NCBI RefSeq assembly: GCF_026210795.1
Contig: NC_089436.1
Span: 620,001-684,000 of the forward strand
Origin: Rhizophagus irregularis
Lineage: Eukaryota > Glomeromycota > Glomeromycetes > Glomerales > Glomeraceae
Direction of reading: 5' to 3'
Length of the DNA: 64,000 nucleotides
The notes beneath the pieces are model-generated. The model saw nothing but the letters and a program-made list of their open reading frames with translations. It did not search any database and was not told the DNA's origin. The translations under genes were made by a program, and so were the position numbers. Below are positions 1 to 11,479 of this stretch, in pieces. Numbering within the stretch: position 1 is the first letter of the stretch; the number at the start of each line of letters is the position of its first letter.

Positions 1-1167
1 TTACAACTAGTTGCTATAAATATTAAAGAAGAGGTAAGTCATTTCCTTACTGGATGAGTTTTTTTTTAAAAAAAAAAATCTGATAAGTATTAGCTATAGA
101 GTTACTTGGAGAAAGAGCAGAGAATCGGAAATTTTATACGAAACGTTCCTACTACCTTACAGGTATGGCCTAAAAATTATGCCGTATTTTAAGAGAATAT
201 CACATTAAATTTTTGTATGATATTCCAGAGAAATGAAAAAAAAGGAAGAGAAAAAAAAGGAACCTTGGATTCTAAGTTGGAGACCGAATTGTTTGAGAAT
301 GGAAATAGACGGAGTGATGATCCCAATTGCCACTCCATGGGATGTTCTTACCCTCCTTTATACAATCAACATTGGCGAACCTCCAATGCAGACTTTATTC
401 GATTATCAGATAGAATGGCTGTATCGACATTTAAAACAGTTAGCGAAGTGGATAATGATTTTAGAGCCAATGCACATGAAGATACAACTATGGCCGACAG
501 TAATAAATGTGGCGTGGAAATCAAACGACAAGGAAATCATGAAGGTCTCGTTCAGAGCGTCGCTAGTAGAAAACAGGAGTTCCAGAAAACAAATAGTAAA
601 GTTTCGACAGGAAGTCGATTTAGAGAATCACCATCTCTTTCCTCGGGACAATCATGGGAATTTGGTAAAGAATCAAAAGCCCTGGCTGTTCGGAAATTGT
701 GTTGAAGTGAATACATGGTTCCATCTAGCGTCCCAGATACCCGAGCTACCAATCAGAACTTTTGCAATAATAACAGAAATACAAAAAACGAAACCATGTT
801 GCAGGAATTGCAAAACGGTGATGGCATGCAGAACACCAATGATCTTGCATCACTCATTAGATTATTGAAGGATAAAGAACAATATCGTGAAGAGACAAAC
901 AAAGATGTCTTTACTAAAGGCGAGATCTACCTCTTCACCAAAATGTATGGCATTACTGATTTCAAACTCGTGTTTGCATACGATGATTCAGTCTTTTGGC
1001 TAGAAGACCATGATATTATTTATTTTTGGTCTCGCATAGATGATAGCATGATACGCGGAGGAAGAAATCTGAAAGAAGCTTTAACAAATTATCTTTTTAA
1101 TCAAAAAAATCTTTGTTATGTCGATGAGATTACTCGCGAATTGATATCAATAGATGCATATGATTAA
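1..1167 (+). pseudogene. Unidentified gene with one in-frame TGA, 5' end outside the window
   Basis: I do not recognise the family. One frame reads openly from 217 to 1167 except for a TGA at 703-705. The polar part (217-702) and the C-terminal part (715-1167, ending in ELISIDAYD) are therefore one reading frame with a single stop. The competing frame at 233-868 is more hydrophobic and has poorer purine-first codon pattern. At the left edge 1-33 is open and ends in a GTAAGT donor at 34. An acceptor at 227-228 would join it in phase to the main frame; another acceptor at 161-162 would instead give a nine-codon end stopping at 192. The TGA could be a CGA-to-TGA change, making this a recent pseudogene, or a sequencing error. 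The C-terminal 110 residues look like a folded domain rich in aromatic and acidic residues. Confidence 0.4.
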
Positions 1168-3540
1168 AATCACCCGAAGCTATATTAATATTGATGTAAC
1201 TAAAACATAAATAGAAAATGAGCGGAAAAAAGAATCAACAAAAAAAAGAAAAAGAATAAAAATAAGCATTGACATGAAAATAGCTTGATTTTAACTACCA
1301 ATATGTCTTATTATTTGTAGAATACTTTATTTGCTAATTTGTATATAAATGCTGTACAAAGATGTATTTAAAAAATAATAAAAGCATATGCAAAATTAAC
1401 TGCAAATTTAAATGCAGAGATGCCTTTACAATTAAGAAAGAATAAGCGAAATGTATGATGCTATCAAAGAGGGAGGGAATTGATGGAAAAATACTATCTG
1501 CTATATTAGAAAATTAAAAAAGAGGCAACTCTTAATAGAATTAAACTTAAATTGAGAATACTATTTCGATTAAGCGTAAAAAATTTAAAAAAATAAGTAA
1601 AATTTTGTAACTTTTTAACGTAAATTACCGCCTTATTGGACTTCTTTCTTATGGACTGAATTGTAAGTATTTTCACTTTTCGAATTTTGTATTATTTGTA
1701 TTTATTTTATACAGAAAAGAAATTCCTTCTTGATGCGTGGATTTTCAGGTATCCACGATATATTTGAGTGCAGATAACGCATTTGTAAAAATTTAATTCA
1801 ACCGGCAAGATTGATTTTTTATATTCATGACATAATAATCATATTTTAGTACCATACCAAATTCAATTAAAATATGGAATTTACATTTTCTCAGAATCCT
1901 TACATGGCATAAATTAATGGATATAGAAGCAGCATTATTAATAATAACATAACGTGACCAAGTAGCTACCCTATAAAAAATTTTTCAGAAAAATGATCAC
2001 GTGTCTGAGTTTCTTCGGAATAATAACTAGAAAAATGATCATTTATCAGAGTTTTTTAGTTTTTTCCAGAATTTTTTTTATAGGGTTATTTGCACCGTAA
2101 TTTATGCTCGCATTAGTTAATTCTTAAATAGCCATTTAATTAAATTAACGTCAGTATTATCACGCAGAAAGGAATAAGTTGTATCATTATTATAAATTTT
2201 TTTTCACGTTCGTTCTTAACTGCGAAGTTTGTCATAACAGAATTCATTAGCTACAATAAAAAATTTATTTAAAATTGCTTATATTATTGTTAAATAAGTT
2301 GCAATTGATTATTAAATAAGATTAATTTAATAAATATTAATTTGACAAAATATATTAGTATTGTTACCAAAATTTTTGCTCAAGATAGAATTAATCAAAG
2401 ATTATTGTTAGGGTTACGCATAAAAATAGTTGAAGATCGAACAAGTCACATGATGAAGTATGCAGAAATCCTATGATTATGGCTGAGTTTATTACAATAT
2501 GAAACATTTCTTTATAATATATTTTAGTTTTATTAGTTATTTACATTAATTAACTACTTTTAGTATTATTATTATTTTTGACTCATAAGTATTCAATTAT
2601 AAGTATCAGTTTAATTATTTTAGCCATAGAAAATTGCTTTATTAGTTTAGCTAGAAAAGTTTCTTGAACTTTACATAGTTGATGAATCATATAGACACAT
2701 AGAACTTATACGAAATAGTAATAGAAAGGTTTTTGCAGATAATTGCAATGAAAAAAGGACAATTGATTGATTAATCATATTAGTATAATAGGATAATATT
2801 AATAAGTTCAAACTGTTATGTGAAAATGTAAACATATATAGAGTAATATTTTCTTTTGAATAAAAGCTGTTAACATCTGGGTAAATCTAACAGTGAGTTT
2901 AAATTGTGTTATCTGAAGTATTGTGTTTTGTATGATTTGTTTGTTAGTTTTTCTTTGTAGTAAACTTTTTGCGTGTTTTATTTGTTTTACCTTTGTGTTT
3001 GTTATTATTTGTTTGATAGATTTCTATCTTTAAAAAACTCTTACATTGTTTACCATCATTATTAATTTTCTACTGAGAATTATTAGTGATACTCTTATAT
3101 TTCATTACAATATTATCAAAACACTTATCATTTTATTACTTGGCCTTTTTGTCATGATTGTTCAATTTAACATCTCTGACGTTAGTTATCATTCCAAACC
3201 AAATCAGTGATAATTTTTATTTTTATTTTATTTTATTTTTATTTTTAAGATATAGATATGACTGGAGTATAACATTACATAAGAATAGTTATAAACTAAT
3301 AGTCTACTAAATTCTAAGCTAATGATAAAACCCAACCTCTCAGGAGAAGCCTGAAGAAGTCGTCCTACCTGATGAGATTTAGGGACTCACATATAGCGTG
3401 GACCTCCTAAATCTGCTTTCATACCAGTACCCACCACACGTCAAATGACCAAAAACAAGCAAAAAAAATAGCTAGAATTGCATAAACTATTCGCAAATTT
3501 ATATAAACTATTTACAAATAGTATAGGTTAATTCGCAAAT

Positions 3541-3586
3541 AGCCAAAAACAGCCAAGAATAGCCAAGAATAGCCAAGAATAGCCAC
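3541..3586. repeat. 10-bp tandem repeat
   Basis: About four and a half copies of the unit AGCCAAGAAT occur head to tail, the first slightly diverged (AGCCAAAAAC). Related AGCC-containing sequence flanks both sides. It lies in non-coding DNA. Confidence 0.8.
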
Positions 3587-4102
3587 TGCTTTTTGTGCCA
3601 TTTTTTTTGCTGATTTTTAGCATTTTGACCTGTGCATCTTATGGCAGGCGTAGTGCAATATTAGTTCATTTCTATTCAAAGTTCCTTGGAATCCACCGCC
3701 CATGTACACTACACTAGGTATGAGCTGACTGTAATGTATCTAAGGCTCACGCAAATTGGTAGATCACCATAGGTAGTTAGTACTCTCACCTGTACTATTA
3801 TATCCCCATAGGGACCTATATTGGGTATCAAGATGCTTTTAACAGAGCCATAGGACCATCTGGCATATCGGATATATATACTGGTATTGCAATACAGAAT
3901 CACTATTCCTTGGTTATCTGAAGTCAAATGACCATTTCTAGGACTTGCCATACCAGTCTACCAATGATCATATCTACCATCTCACCATTCGATAGGCATC
4001 ATTTCAGCTCCCTAAGGGTACGGGATCTTTAACGCAGTTGGTGGCTGCACACGCAGTAATATTCGTAGCAATGATCGTTAGCTGAATGATCTGAACCTGT
4101 GT

Positions 4103-4127
4103 CCTATTGATTAGTCAGATCAATAGG
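4103..4127. other. Perfect 9-bp hairpin
   Basis: CCTATTGAT (4103-4111) and ATCAATAGG (4119-4127) are exact reverse complements separated by 7 nt. It sits at the right edge of the less AT-rich patch and could be part of a repeat end. No function can be assigned. Confidence 0.5.
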
Positions 4128-4595
4128 GATTGATGATAACAGTATCAAGAATCATCTATATATTAAAAAACACTGCAATCACGTAGACGTTATGTTTAGA
4201 TTAACCATATAAATAAATCATTTAAATTGTGTAACCCTACTCCTATTCGTGCAACCAATTACACAAGACCAAAAAAGGAAATTTTTTTTAAACGGTTGAA
4301 AAACTGAAATTTTGGGTTATACAGATTTCCATAAAAGAAAATTGACAATTACACGAATTCCAAAAAAAGGAAATTTATTTTCTGTTACTTTTCAGAGAAA
4401 TTAAAAAATTGTGTTCCTTAAATTTCCAAAAAAGGGAATTCATTTAATTCTGGCCAGAATTATGATATTATTTTACATTTTTTTAATACATATTAACCGT
4501 TGATATAGTCAATGGGTGAATACTAGTTATAATTAGTAATTATTAAGACTTATTCATTCAACTTTTTATGCCAAAGAATTAGATATTATTTCCCT

Positions 4596-5607
4596 TTATT
4601 CATATAATGATTCAAAACTTTTTTGTGCATTAGTAACCTTAGTAGTTTCAGCAGCTATCTTGTATAAATCAAATGCTTTCCCTTTATCAATATTAGTTCC
4701 AATTCCATGCTCGTAACAGTATTTAAGTTTACATTAAGCTACTATTAATTTTTGGTTAGCTGACTTCTCATAAAAATGAAATACTCTATAATCATTTTTT
4801 TGAATTCCCCTTCCTAATTCATATATTTCACCTAGTTTATATAATGTGACTTTATTATCATTTTCTGATGCTTTACAATACCAATAATGAACTATATCTA
4901 AATCATTATTTATTGGTCTATCATCATCACTTTTATAAAAGAAGTCGTCATTTTTATTAAAATATCCAAGTTGAAAATTTGCTTTTACATATCCATTTTC
5001 AATTGATTTATTATAAAAGTAAAATGCTCTATGGTAATTCTTTTCAATACCAATCCTGTACTTAAAGCACTCACCTAAGTTGTATTATACAACTTCGTTT
5101 CCATTTTCTGCTACTTTTGTAAACCAATAAATAGCTTTCTCTAAATCTTTTTTGGTTCCTTTACCTTTCAAATATAATATTCCAAGATTATTTTGAGCAA
5201 AACTATGTTCTTTATCAGCTGCTATTTGGTATAATATAAATGCTTTTTCTTTATTAACATTAGTTCCAATTCCTTTATCAAAACAATATGTAGCTTTATA
5301 TTGTGCATTTACATACCCTTGTTTGGCCTATTCTTTATAAAATTTAAATGCTTTAACTCATTTTTTTCAGCAATTGTCCCATATTCATAAGAATCACCTA
5401 AGTTATATTATGCTACTTTGCTCTCATTCTCTGCTGCTTTTGTATACCAAATAAATGGCTTTCTTTAAATCTTTTTTGGTTCCTTTACCTTTTAAATATA
5501 ATACTCCAAGATTATTTTAAGTAAAACTATGTTCTTTATCAACTGCCATTTGGTATAATATAAATGCTTTTTCTTTATTAATATTAGTTCCAATTCCTTT
5601 ATCTAAC
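4596..5607 (-). pseudogene. Sel1-repeat (SLR) protein pseudogene
   Basis: On the minus strand the DNA translates as a string of Sel1-like repeats. The units have the pattern K-G-x-G-T-x-x-(D/N)-x-x-K-A-(F/I)-x-(L/W), then A-x-x-x-x-x-x-A-Q-x-x-L-G, and run until a terminal TAA at 4598-4596. About six units can be followed, with well-kept copies at 5270-5170 and 5160-4990. In life such proteins are helical-repeat adaptors, usually cytosolic and often attached to kinase domains in this fungal group; no kinase domain is visible here. The gene is dead. There are in-frame stops at 4734-4736, 5085-5087, 5328-5330, 5408-5410 and 5517-5519, and at least two single-base frameshifts near 5350-5370 and 5435-5445. 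Four of the five stops fall on the glutamine, or equivalent position, of the repeat consensus. The upstream (N-terminal) part is lost beyond about 5607. Confidence 0.88.
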
Positions 5608-6551
5608 TAATTTTTAAAAATAATTCCATTTATTTTATTTACTAGAAGATAATTTACTGGATTTATTTTATTTATGTTCAGTAAAATATTTTATAAAAAT
5701 ATTAAGAAATCCAAATTTGTATTTGGTTAAATAAATTATGTTTTTATATAATATAAGTAATTTAGCCAATTAATGCAAAATTTGATTAAAATTAAGTTAA
5801 AATAAATATATATTTAAAGTAAAAAGATTATATAACTTTAAATAGATTATAGTATTTTTGTATAATTATTGATATATTCTTTAGTTAAAGTAATTAAGGA
5901 TTATTATTCATTATATTTTTATTTTAGAAATGAAATATTTTGGTTTAAAATATTTATAAAGTAATAAATAATAAAATAATTAATTAAAAAGATAATTATT
6001 TACCAATTTTTATGAATACTATTTAGTGATACCTGGCTAAACTCTTTTTACCAAAAATTTTGGTTTCGTCACCAACTAGTTTTGGTTTCATCATTGACTA
6101 AACTATATAGTAATAATTTTTAAGTTTAAATATTAATTATATAAAATTATGGTTTTATTATAAAAATATATGAAATTATATTATACATATAATAGTTTTA
6201 TAAATTCCTTTAAAAAATATTATATTTTAATATGAATTTATTATTTTTTTTTTTATAAGTAATTATTATAATTAAAAATCCATGGAAATCTATAAAAAAT
6301 TCATGGAAATACTATGGAATATTGAATTTCGGCATTTCGTCTTTTAATTTTAAATGTCTAAACTATTTCGATTTAGTCAAATGACTAAATATTTCAGTTT
6401 CGCCCAGGATCTCTAATACTATTGAAATAAAAATTGTAAAAACATTAGATTTTGTATTCAAAATGAATTAAAAATAATCTAATCAATATACATTAAAGTT
6501 ATCCATCCATTAAGGAACATTAAAAGCTTACTATATACCAGTAAGAATTTG
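5608..6551. other. AT-rich non-coding stretch with a MITE-like element
   Basis: Almost pure A/T sequence with no reading frame that resembles a protein. Its only structure is the candidate inverted-repeat element at about 6024-6417. Confidence 0.5.
6024..6417. mobile_element. Candidate MITE with about 20-bp imperfect terminal inverted repeats
   Basis: The left end near 6024 reads TAGTGATACCTGGCTAAACT. The right end near 6417, read on the minus strand, is TAGAGATCCTGGGCGAAACT. About 17 positions agree if one small gap is allowed in each. The interior is AT-rich and holds several motifs of the type TTTGGTTTCGTC and TTTAGTCA in both orientations, with no coding potential. A non-autonomous DNA transposon would look like this, but target duplications are not obvious. 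Confidence 0.35.
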
Positions 6552-7441
6552 TTAATAATTATTAAATCCAAATAAAATTAAAAGAGCTGCACCACCAACA
6601 TTAACTACAACATAAGTTAGGTTTACTAATTTACAGATATTGTCATATTTGCTCAAATATAAATCAAAGATAGGACTGATTATATCAAAAGCATAAGTTC
6701 TATCATGAATTACCTAACATGACCTGTTCTACCAATATTAAGGTCATCTGGCAAGAAGCTAAAATAGACATAAGATTATTGTCATTCCAATGATCAGAAG
6801 ATAACTTGCTTACCGATTTTAAAAGAAGTTTGTATTAAATACTCTATATGGCAATATAATAATTAAAGATAAAAGAGCGTACCTTTGGGAGATTCTGGAT
6901 TTGAATTTTACTATATTCATTATACTTTGACATTAAGATACTGTATATCTTACTTTTTCCAAAATTCCAAATGATTTAATTTGTTCTGTAAAAATATATA
7001 GCCACATCAATGATTCGACAGAAGATAAACCTATTGTAAAACAATTATGTAGCTTAAATAAAAAAGAGAATTTGAGACTCTTTCTAACAAAATAACATTA
7101 CCATGAGTTTTTACTATATTGATCCAAAAACCAATCTACCATCATTATACTTGAAAGAAACCCCTTAGCAAAAACTTATCCTAATAGTCTCTTTACGGCA
7201 CGTTTGGCAAGTGATCCAAATGATTAGCATATACAATTTAGTTTTTACAAAACATGATTCTTCTCATAGATATACATATCAACTGGTCCACAAATATTAA
7301 CAAAGTTACTTGAATCATCATCCGATGCAGTCTTTAAAACACAATCCCAAAACAAAAATCAATGTGTTATATTGATGTTCGTGGATGGCAATTTCTTGAC
7401 TCCGGAGAGACTAAAAACTACCGTTGACTCTTATCATTCAC
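6552..7441 (-). pseudogene. Degraded coding remnants, possibly a leucine-rich F-box-type gene
   Basis: Minus-strand translation gives several coherent, protein-like stretches broken by stops and frame changes. One, at about 7100-6936, reads with leucines and aromatics in a leucine-rich-repeat-like rhythm and contains SVESLMWLYIFTEQIKS. Another, at about 6709-6552, contains YDNICKLVNLTYVVVNVGG and ends in TAA. A third, at about 7350-7250, contains NFVNICGPVDMYIYEKN. No F-box start is visible. The resemblance to the leucine-rich half of this lineage's F-box proteins is an impression, not a motif match; an unrelated gene is equally possible. Confidence 0.3.
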
Positions 7442-8094
7442 AAGTAATTTACCTAAATTTAATATGAAAATTGAAAATAAAAATAGACAAAGAACAAAGA
7501 TGAATGTAGAAAAAGACCATTATTTTTAATCAAATATTTGTGGAGTTGGTGATAAATTGCGATATAGAATACTATACCTGGCATTACGAAATTGTCTTAT
7601 TTTAATGGCCAGTTGATGGTCAATTTACTGTATTCAAGCTCAGGCCATCCGTATACTCCAAGTCTCAACTGTCAATATTCTCCAACTGACATCCCAAAGT
7701 TAATTAAGAACTTTTGTACGAGTCAACTTCTACAATAAAAATTAATAAATTTTGATATCGAGCAGCAAAGATCTAATCAGTAAATTATAAGTTATCATAT
7801 GACGATTGATTGACGGATCGGGAATAAGATAATCAAATCATGGCTTATGATTTTTAGAAAATAGTAAAAGCCTTATAACCGAAAAAGCTCCTAGTTCGTG
7901 ATCGTTCACTCTAGAAGAGATTCTTCGATCTTACATTTTAGATTTCTCTTTTATCGGGATCTTGCTGTTACAACCCACTGTACAAAAAAATAATTTAGTT
8001 TTTCTTAATATAAACTTATTGTCAGTTATGTATTTATACACAAAAATGGATAATAACAACGTTTTTACTTGTAATAAACGACCTATATCCCTTG
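7442..8094. other. No gene recognised
   Basis: Mixed AT-rich sequence between two sets of coding remnants. It may belong to the same decayed locus, for example as former introns, but no frame reads convincingly. Confidence 0.4.
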
Positions 8095-8310
8095 GATTTA
8101 ATCTATAACGCTTTTCATTAGAATTCAAATTATGAGAATATGACTGATATCTCCATAATTCGCCAGGAGAGAATATTTGTGTAGCATGTGTCTTCCACCA
8201 TAGAAAGGATAATTATAACTGCGATGGAGCAATTTAGCATTTGCTTTATGTTCAAACTCATGATAATTTAATTCAAAAGGATTTGCGAAAAATCCGTATG
8301 CGAGAAAAAA
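8095..8310 (-). pseudogene. Fragment of an unidentified gene, split by a frameshift
   Basis: The minus strand carries about 50 codons of strongly protein-like sequence from about 8310 to 8140, including AYGFFANPFELNYHEFEHKA. The reading then shifts frame near 8150 and continues through PGELWRYQSYSHNL to RDIGRLLQ at about 8097, followed by a GTAAAA that could be a splice donor. Upstream DNA has an in-frame TAA just before the coherent part. I cannot name the family. The quality of the peptide in two adjoining frames argues for a real, recently broken gene. Confidence 0.4.
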
Positions 8311-10465
8311 TTACTCGAGATGAGATTGTGAAATAATGTATATGATATATCTCGTAGTAATAGTAATTTCGAAGAAAGATGCTGTGGTATATCTCGGCAA
8401 GCGCGACCATTAAGTTGACGCGTATCATTTCCTACTCTTTTTATACTATCTTCGGTATGTACACAAGCACTAATATAATTAAAGACATGCTATTTTTTAT
8501 ATTAACTATTTTCTTCCTTCAAAGCTGAAACAAAAAAAAATACAGTACGTGTTGTTAATGCTGTATTGATGTGTGATTTTTGAATTACACATCAAGCTGA
8601 CATAGTAATATTATTATCATTGTCAGAACGAACTTCATCACATCGAGTTTCATACACAAGCACTTATTCCGCCATAACTGGCCACCAACAATTGGGCTAA
8701 AGGTCATTTCTCCAATAACTTGGCCAAAGCGATTGCGCGTTTTTCTCATCCGAAAAAATCGATCCCTCCTTGTGGTAATTGGGCAAAAAGGTATTATTGG
8801 CTTTTAAACATATAGTTCCGCTGGAAATAATTGAGCAAAGGTTATTATAGGGTTTAAACAAATTACTTTATATTTTTAATGCAATATAAGGCATACTTTA
8901 TAATTGTATGATAATATGATAGAATTATTTCAAATTTACCTCATATAGAATGCTTATACAACTGTAAGTCTATAATAAAATATTGTTATATTACACCAGA
9001 TACATATTATTTATGTTATTTATTGAAGAATTCCAAAGTCTCTTGCTATCAACAACTTCATTATGAGCGATTAATATGAATGGATTATTATTTAATTATC
9101 AGAATAAATTTTTACCGGGGATGGGTTAATCTGTGTAAGGGCTCTTGTAGCTTAAATAAGTTGTAGTATGATCAGGTTTGGGTTATAGGATCGTTCTAAG
9201 TTGGATTTGGAACGTAGTTTAGTTTTGGGTCATTAACAAGGTCGTATCAAATTATATCAACTTGTCTAGCATAACCTTTGATTTTCCACGAACGATCATC
9301 ACGTGACTTAAATGAAATTTTATATTACATTATTACATAAAGGTTTTATAGTATAATCACCTTACAGCTTGTGCTTTTATATGTTTCACTTCAACTTAAA
9401 AAAATGTTTTTATATTACTAATATCACATTAAAATTTTTCTATGATACTTATTCTGCGTTGGCAAATAAATAAATTTATTATTAAAATTATAGTGTTTAA
9501 AATTTCTTCGATATATTTATTGTACAATTTTTAAATATGGTTGGTACATTTAACCAACGAATTATTAAATACGTTGAAGATTTATATACATTTATTATAA
9601 TAAAGGCATGTTGTAAAGGTTATGTTGATGAAGGGATGAATGATAAGCGAAATTATCTTACTATCTTGGAGAAAGATCCAACAAATTAGTTCTTAATAGT
9701 CTAATACTAATGTTTTTTGGGGGGCAATTAATATCCCAGTTAGTATATCCAGAATAATACTAATCAAAAATCGTTGGCCATGTACGCCAATTCATTAATT
9801 CAGAAAATCAAAATTTACCGAGTTTGGATTTTCAGATTTGAAGGATTACCGTAAACAGAAATATAGAATTAAGATCGAATTCATTCAGTATAATAACTTA
9901 AAAAGAGTTTAGTGATTAATTAGAATCGTAATTACTATTTACCATATTTAAATCTTTAGTTATATAGTTGAGCGGTCCGAATTTTTGAATTTCCTTTTTT
10001 TAAAAAGAAGGTTTCAAAAATAAAAAAAATAAAAAATAAAAAATTATATTAATAATATAAAAACAAATCGAAGAAACAATATCTATGTATAACTGCGGAC
10101 TGTCGTGCAATTAATATAATGGGATAATAAGAAATTATATTATAAACAATATCGGTTAATGCTCACATTATATAAATATCAGATAAAATAGATTTCATTG
10201 AGTAATAAAAAGATACTTGATTACTTGATTGATAACATTTATTAAATGATATTTAAAAAAAGTAATTGTCCGTTTTCCGAGTTTCCAAATATTTAATCAG
10301 TTGATCACAAATAAAAATTAATCACAATCCCTTACAACTCTAAAAAAAGATTTATGTACACATTTCCGGGATTCTTACTCCGATTATGATGTTAAGTATA
10401 TAAAGTTGAAAAAAAATTCTTGATGGAATCGTTTAATCTATCCCAAAATTTTAATTTTATCAAAG
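8311..10465. other. Mostly non-coding, with short degenerate repeats and hairpins
   Basis: Contains a 9-bp perfect stem (8566-8574 with 8587-8595). Three diverged copies of a phrase like AATTGGGCAAAAAGGTATTA occur between about 8690 and 8865. One small ORF (9537-9689) is listed separately. The last 400 bases form the likely promoter of the hydrolase gene. Confidence 0.4.
9537..9689 (+). CDS. Small ORF of 50 codons, doubtful
   Basis: Starts with MVGTFNQRIIKYVEDLYTF and ends at a TAG. Its amino-acid composition is less biased than most chance frames in this AT-rich DNA. It could be a small protein, the first exon of something larger, or chance. No domain, signal peptide or homology is recognised. 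Confidence 0.15.
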   Translation: MVGTFNQRIIKYVEDLYTFIIIKACCKGYVDEGMNDKRNYLTILEKDPTN

Positions 10466-11479
10466 ATGGCAAATTCGAATTCTTTTAATTCATCTTTGAG
10501 AAACCTTTGGCCCTTGTCTAATAATAGACCTCGAGTTTGGAACCCCTGGAAGTTAATGAAAGATGATATTTATTGGGTCCTTTCTCATCCGTATGACGTC
10601 ATTGTCGAGTTCTTGTATCGCAATTCAATCGGTGCAATGCGCTTTGAAAAAGTTCATAATGATGAGGCAACATGCGAAATTAATCTTTCGTATTGGAAAA
10701 ATTGGATCAGTATAATACAACTAGCTGTATGGACTCTTGCCACGATTCCACTTGTTATTTTCTACCCTCTTTTGATGTTATCAGCTTTTGAACAAGAGAA
10801 AATTCGTCCACCAAAAGAACAAACTAAGGATGATGAGAAATGGTTTTTTATTAATGGAGTAACAGTAAACGAAGAATGGTTAGATCAGAATTGCAAATAT
10901 TTAGAGGAACGTTTCGGGATAGGAGTTACAGGTATTCTTAATAGAAGTTACGGTATTTTTTGGGACTTTGTAGAAGCGGTTCTCGAGAGAAGTTTTAATT
11001 TTGAAACCATACCGGTACATTGGGCTACATGTAACATTCTTAGAGAACTTAGGAATGAAAATGTTAAAGTTGTTCGGTTAGTTGCACATTCTCAAGGAAC
11101 TATTATTGCATATTTAACTGTAAGGAAACTTTTTACGGAGTTAAGTTATACGAATGAACAAAATTATCTTAATAAACTTGAAGTATATACATTCGCAAAT
11201 GTATGTAGAGATTTCATAAATCCAAATGGCTTGGTTGGTCACATTGAACATTACGTAAATAAAAGAGATCCAGTTGCGATGTTGGGTGTTCTTAATGAAA
11301 CAGCTGGTAATCGTATTGAAGGAAATGTTTTTATTAACGACACGTTGAACGAGGGTAAGGGTCATCTATTTAATTCATTCTATAGTCTTAATTCTGAAGA
11401 TTACATATCACCTGAAGGAGCCGAATGCAAGTTGCTCAATAGATCTGGAAATGTAGATAATCTGCCCATTAATATTTAA
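10466..11479 (+). CDS. Membrane-anchored alpha/beta-hydrolase (lipase/esterase-like)
   Basis: An intronless 337-residue protein. The core has a serine-hydrolase nucleophile elbow, VAHSQGT, with Ser209; this is the A-H-S-Q-G variant of GxSxG, typical of lipase-like folds. Asp268 in the NKRDPVAML segment and His300 in GKGHLF are well placed to complete a catalytic triad. A hydrophobic stretch at about 84-108 is likely one membrane helix, so the enzyme is probably bound to an internal membrane. The N-terminal 60 residues (NPWKLMKDDIYWVLSHPYD) resemble the conserved head of a fungal hydrolase family of unknown substrate. An ester or lipid substrate is an inference from the fold. The ATG follows AAAG and is the first in an open frame with stops upstream. 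Confidence 0.85.
   Translation: MANSNSFNSSLRNLWPLSNNRPRVWNPWKLMKDDIYWVLSHPYDVIVEFLYRNSIGAMRFEKVHNDEATCEINLSYWKNWISIIQLAVWTLATIPLVIFYPLLMLSAFEQEKIRPPKEQTKDDEKWFFINGVTVNEEWLDQNCKYLEERFGIGVTGILNRSYGIFWDFVEAVLERSFNFETIPVHWATCNILRELRNENVKVVRLVAHSQGTIIAYLTVRKLFTELSYTNEQNYLNKLEVYTFANVCRDFINPNGLVGHIEHYVNKRDPVAMLGVLNETAGNRIEGNVFINDTLNEGKGHLFNSFYSLNSEDYISPEGAECKLLNRSGNVDNLPINI

Larger units (their letters stand above)
1168..4595. other. Gene-poor AT-rich stretch
   Basis: No convincing gene is visible. It contains short tandem repeats near 3541 and a less AT-rich patch at about 3340-4130. That patch holds an 80-codon minus-strand frame (3951-3709) with no recognisable domain. A perfect 9-bp hairpin lies at 4103-4127. 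Three degenerate copies of a short motif, CCAAAAAAGGAAATT-like, occur at 4270-4440. The less AT-rich patch may be a remnant of a dispersed repeat; this cannot be tested from one window. Confidence 0.5.

Noticed and set aside
233-868. 211-codon frame overlapping the left-edge gene
   Set aside because: Competes with a frame of better codon pattern that continues beyond it to 1167. Not fully excluded, but less likely to be the coding frame.
3709-3951. 80-codon minus-strand frame
   Set aside because: No domain, no splice or promoter support; probably chance in a less AT-rich repeat remnant.
4596-5607. A variant genetic code reading TAA as glutamine, because TAA falls on Gln positions of the Sel1 repeats
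   Set aside because: Several intact genes here end in TAA (hydrolase, F-box at 14 kb, seven-helix gene at 56.2 kb), and the Sel1 copy also has frameshifts and a TAG, so it is a pseudogene.
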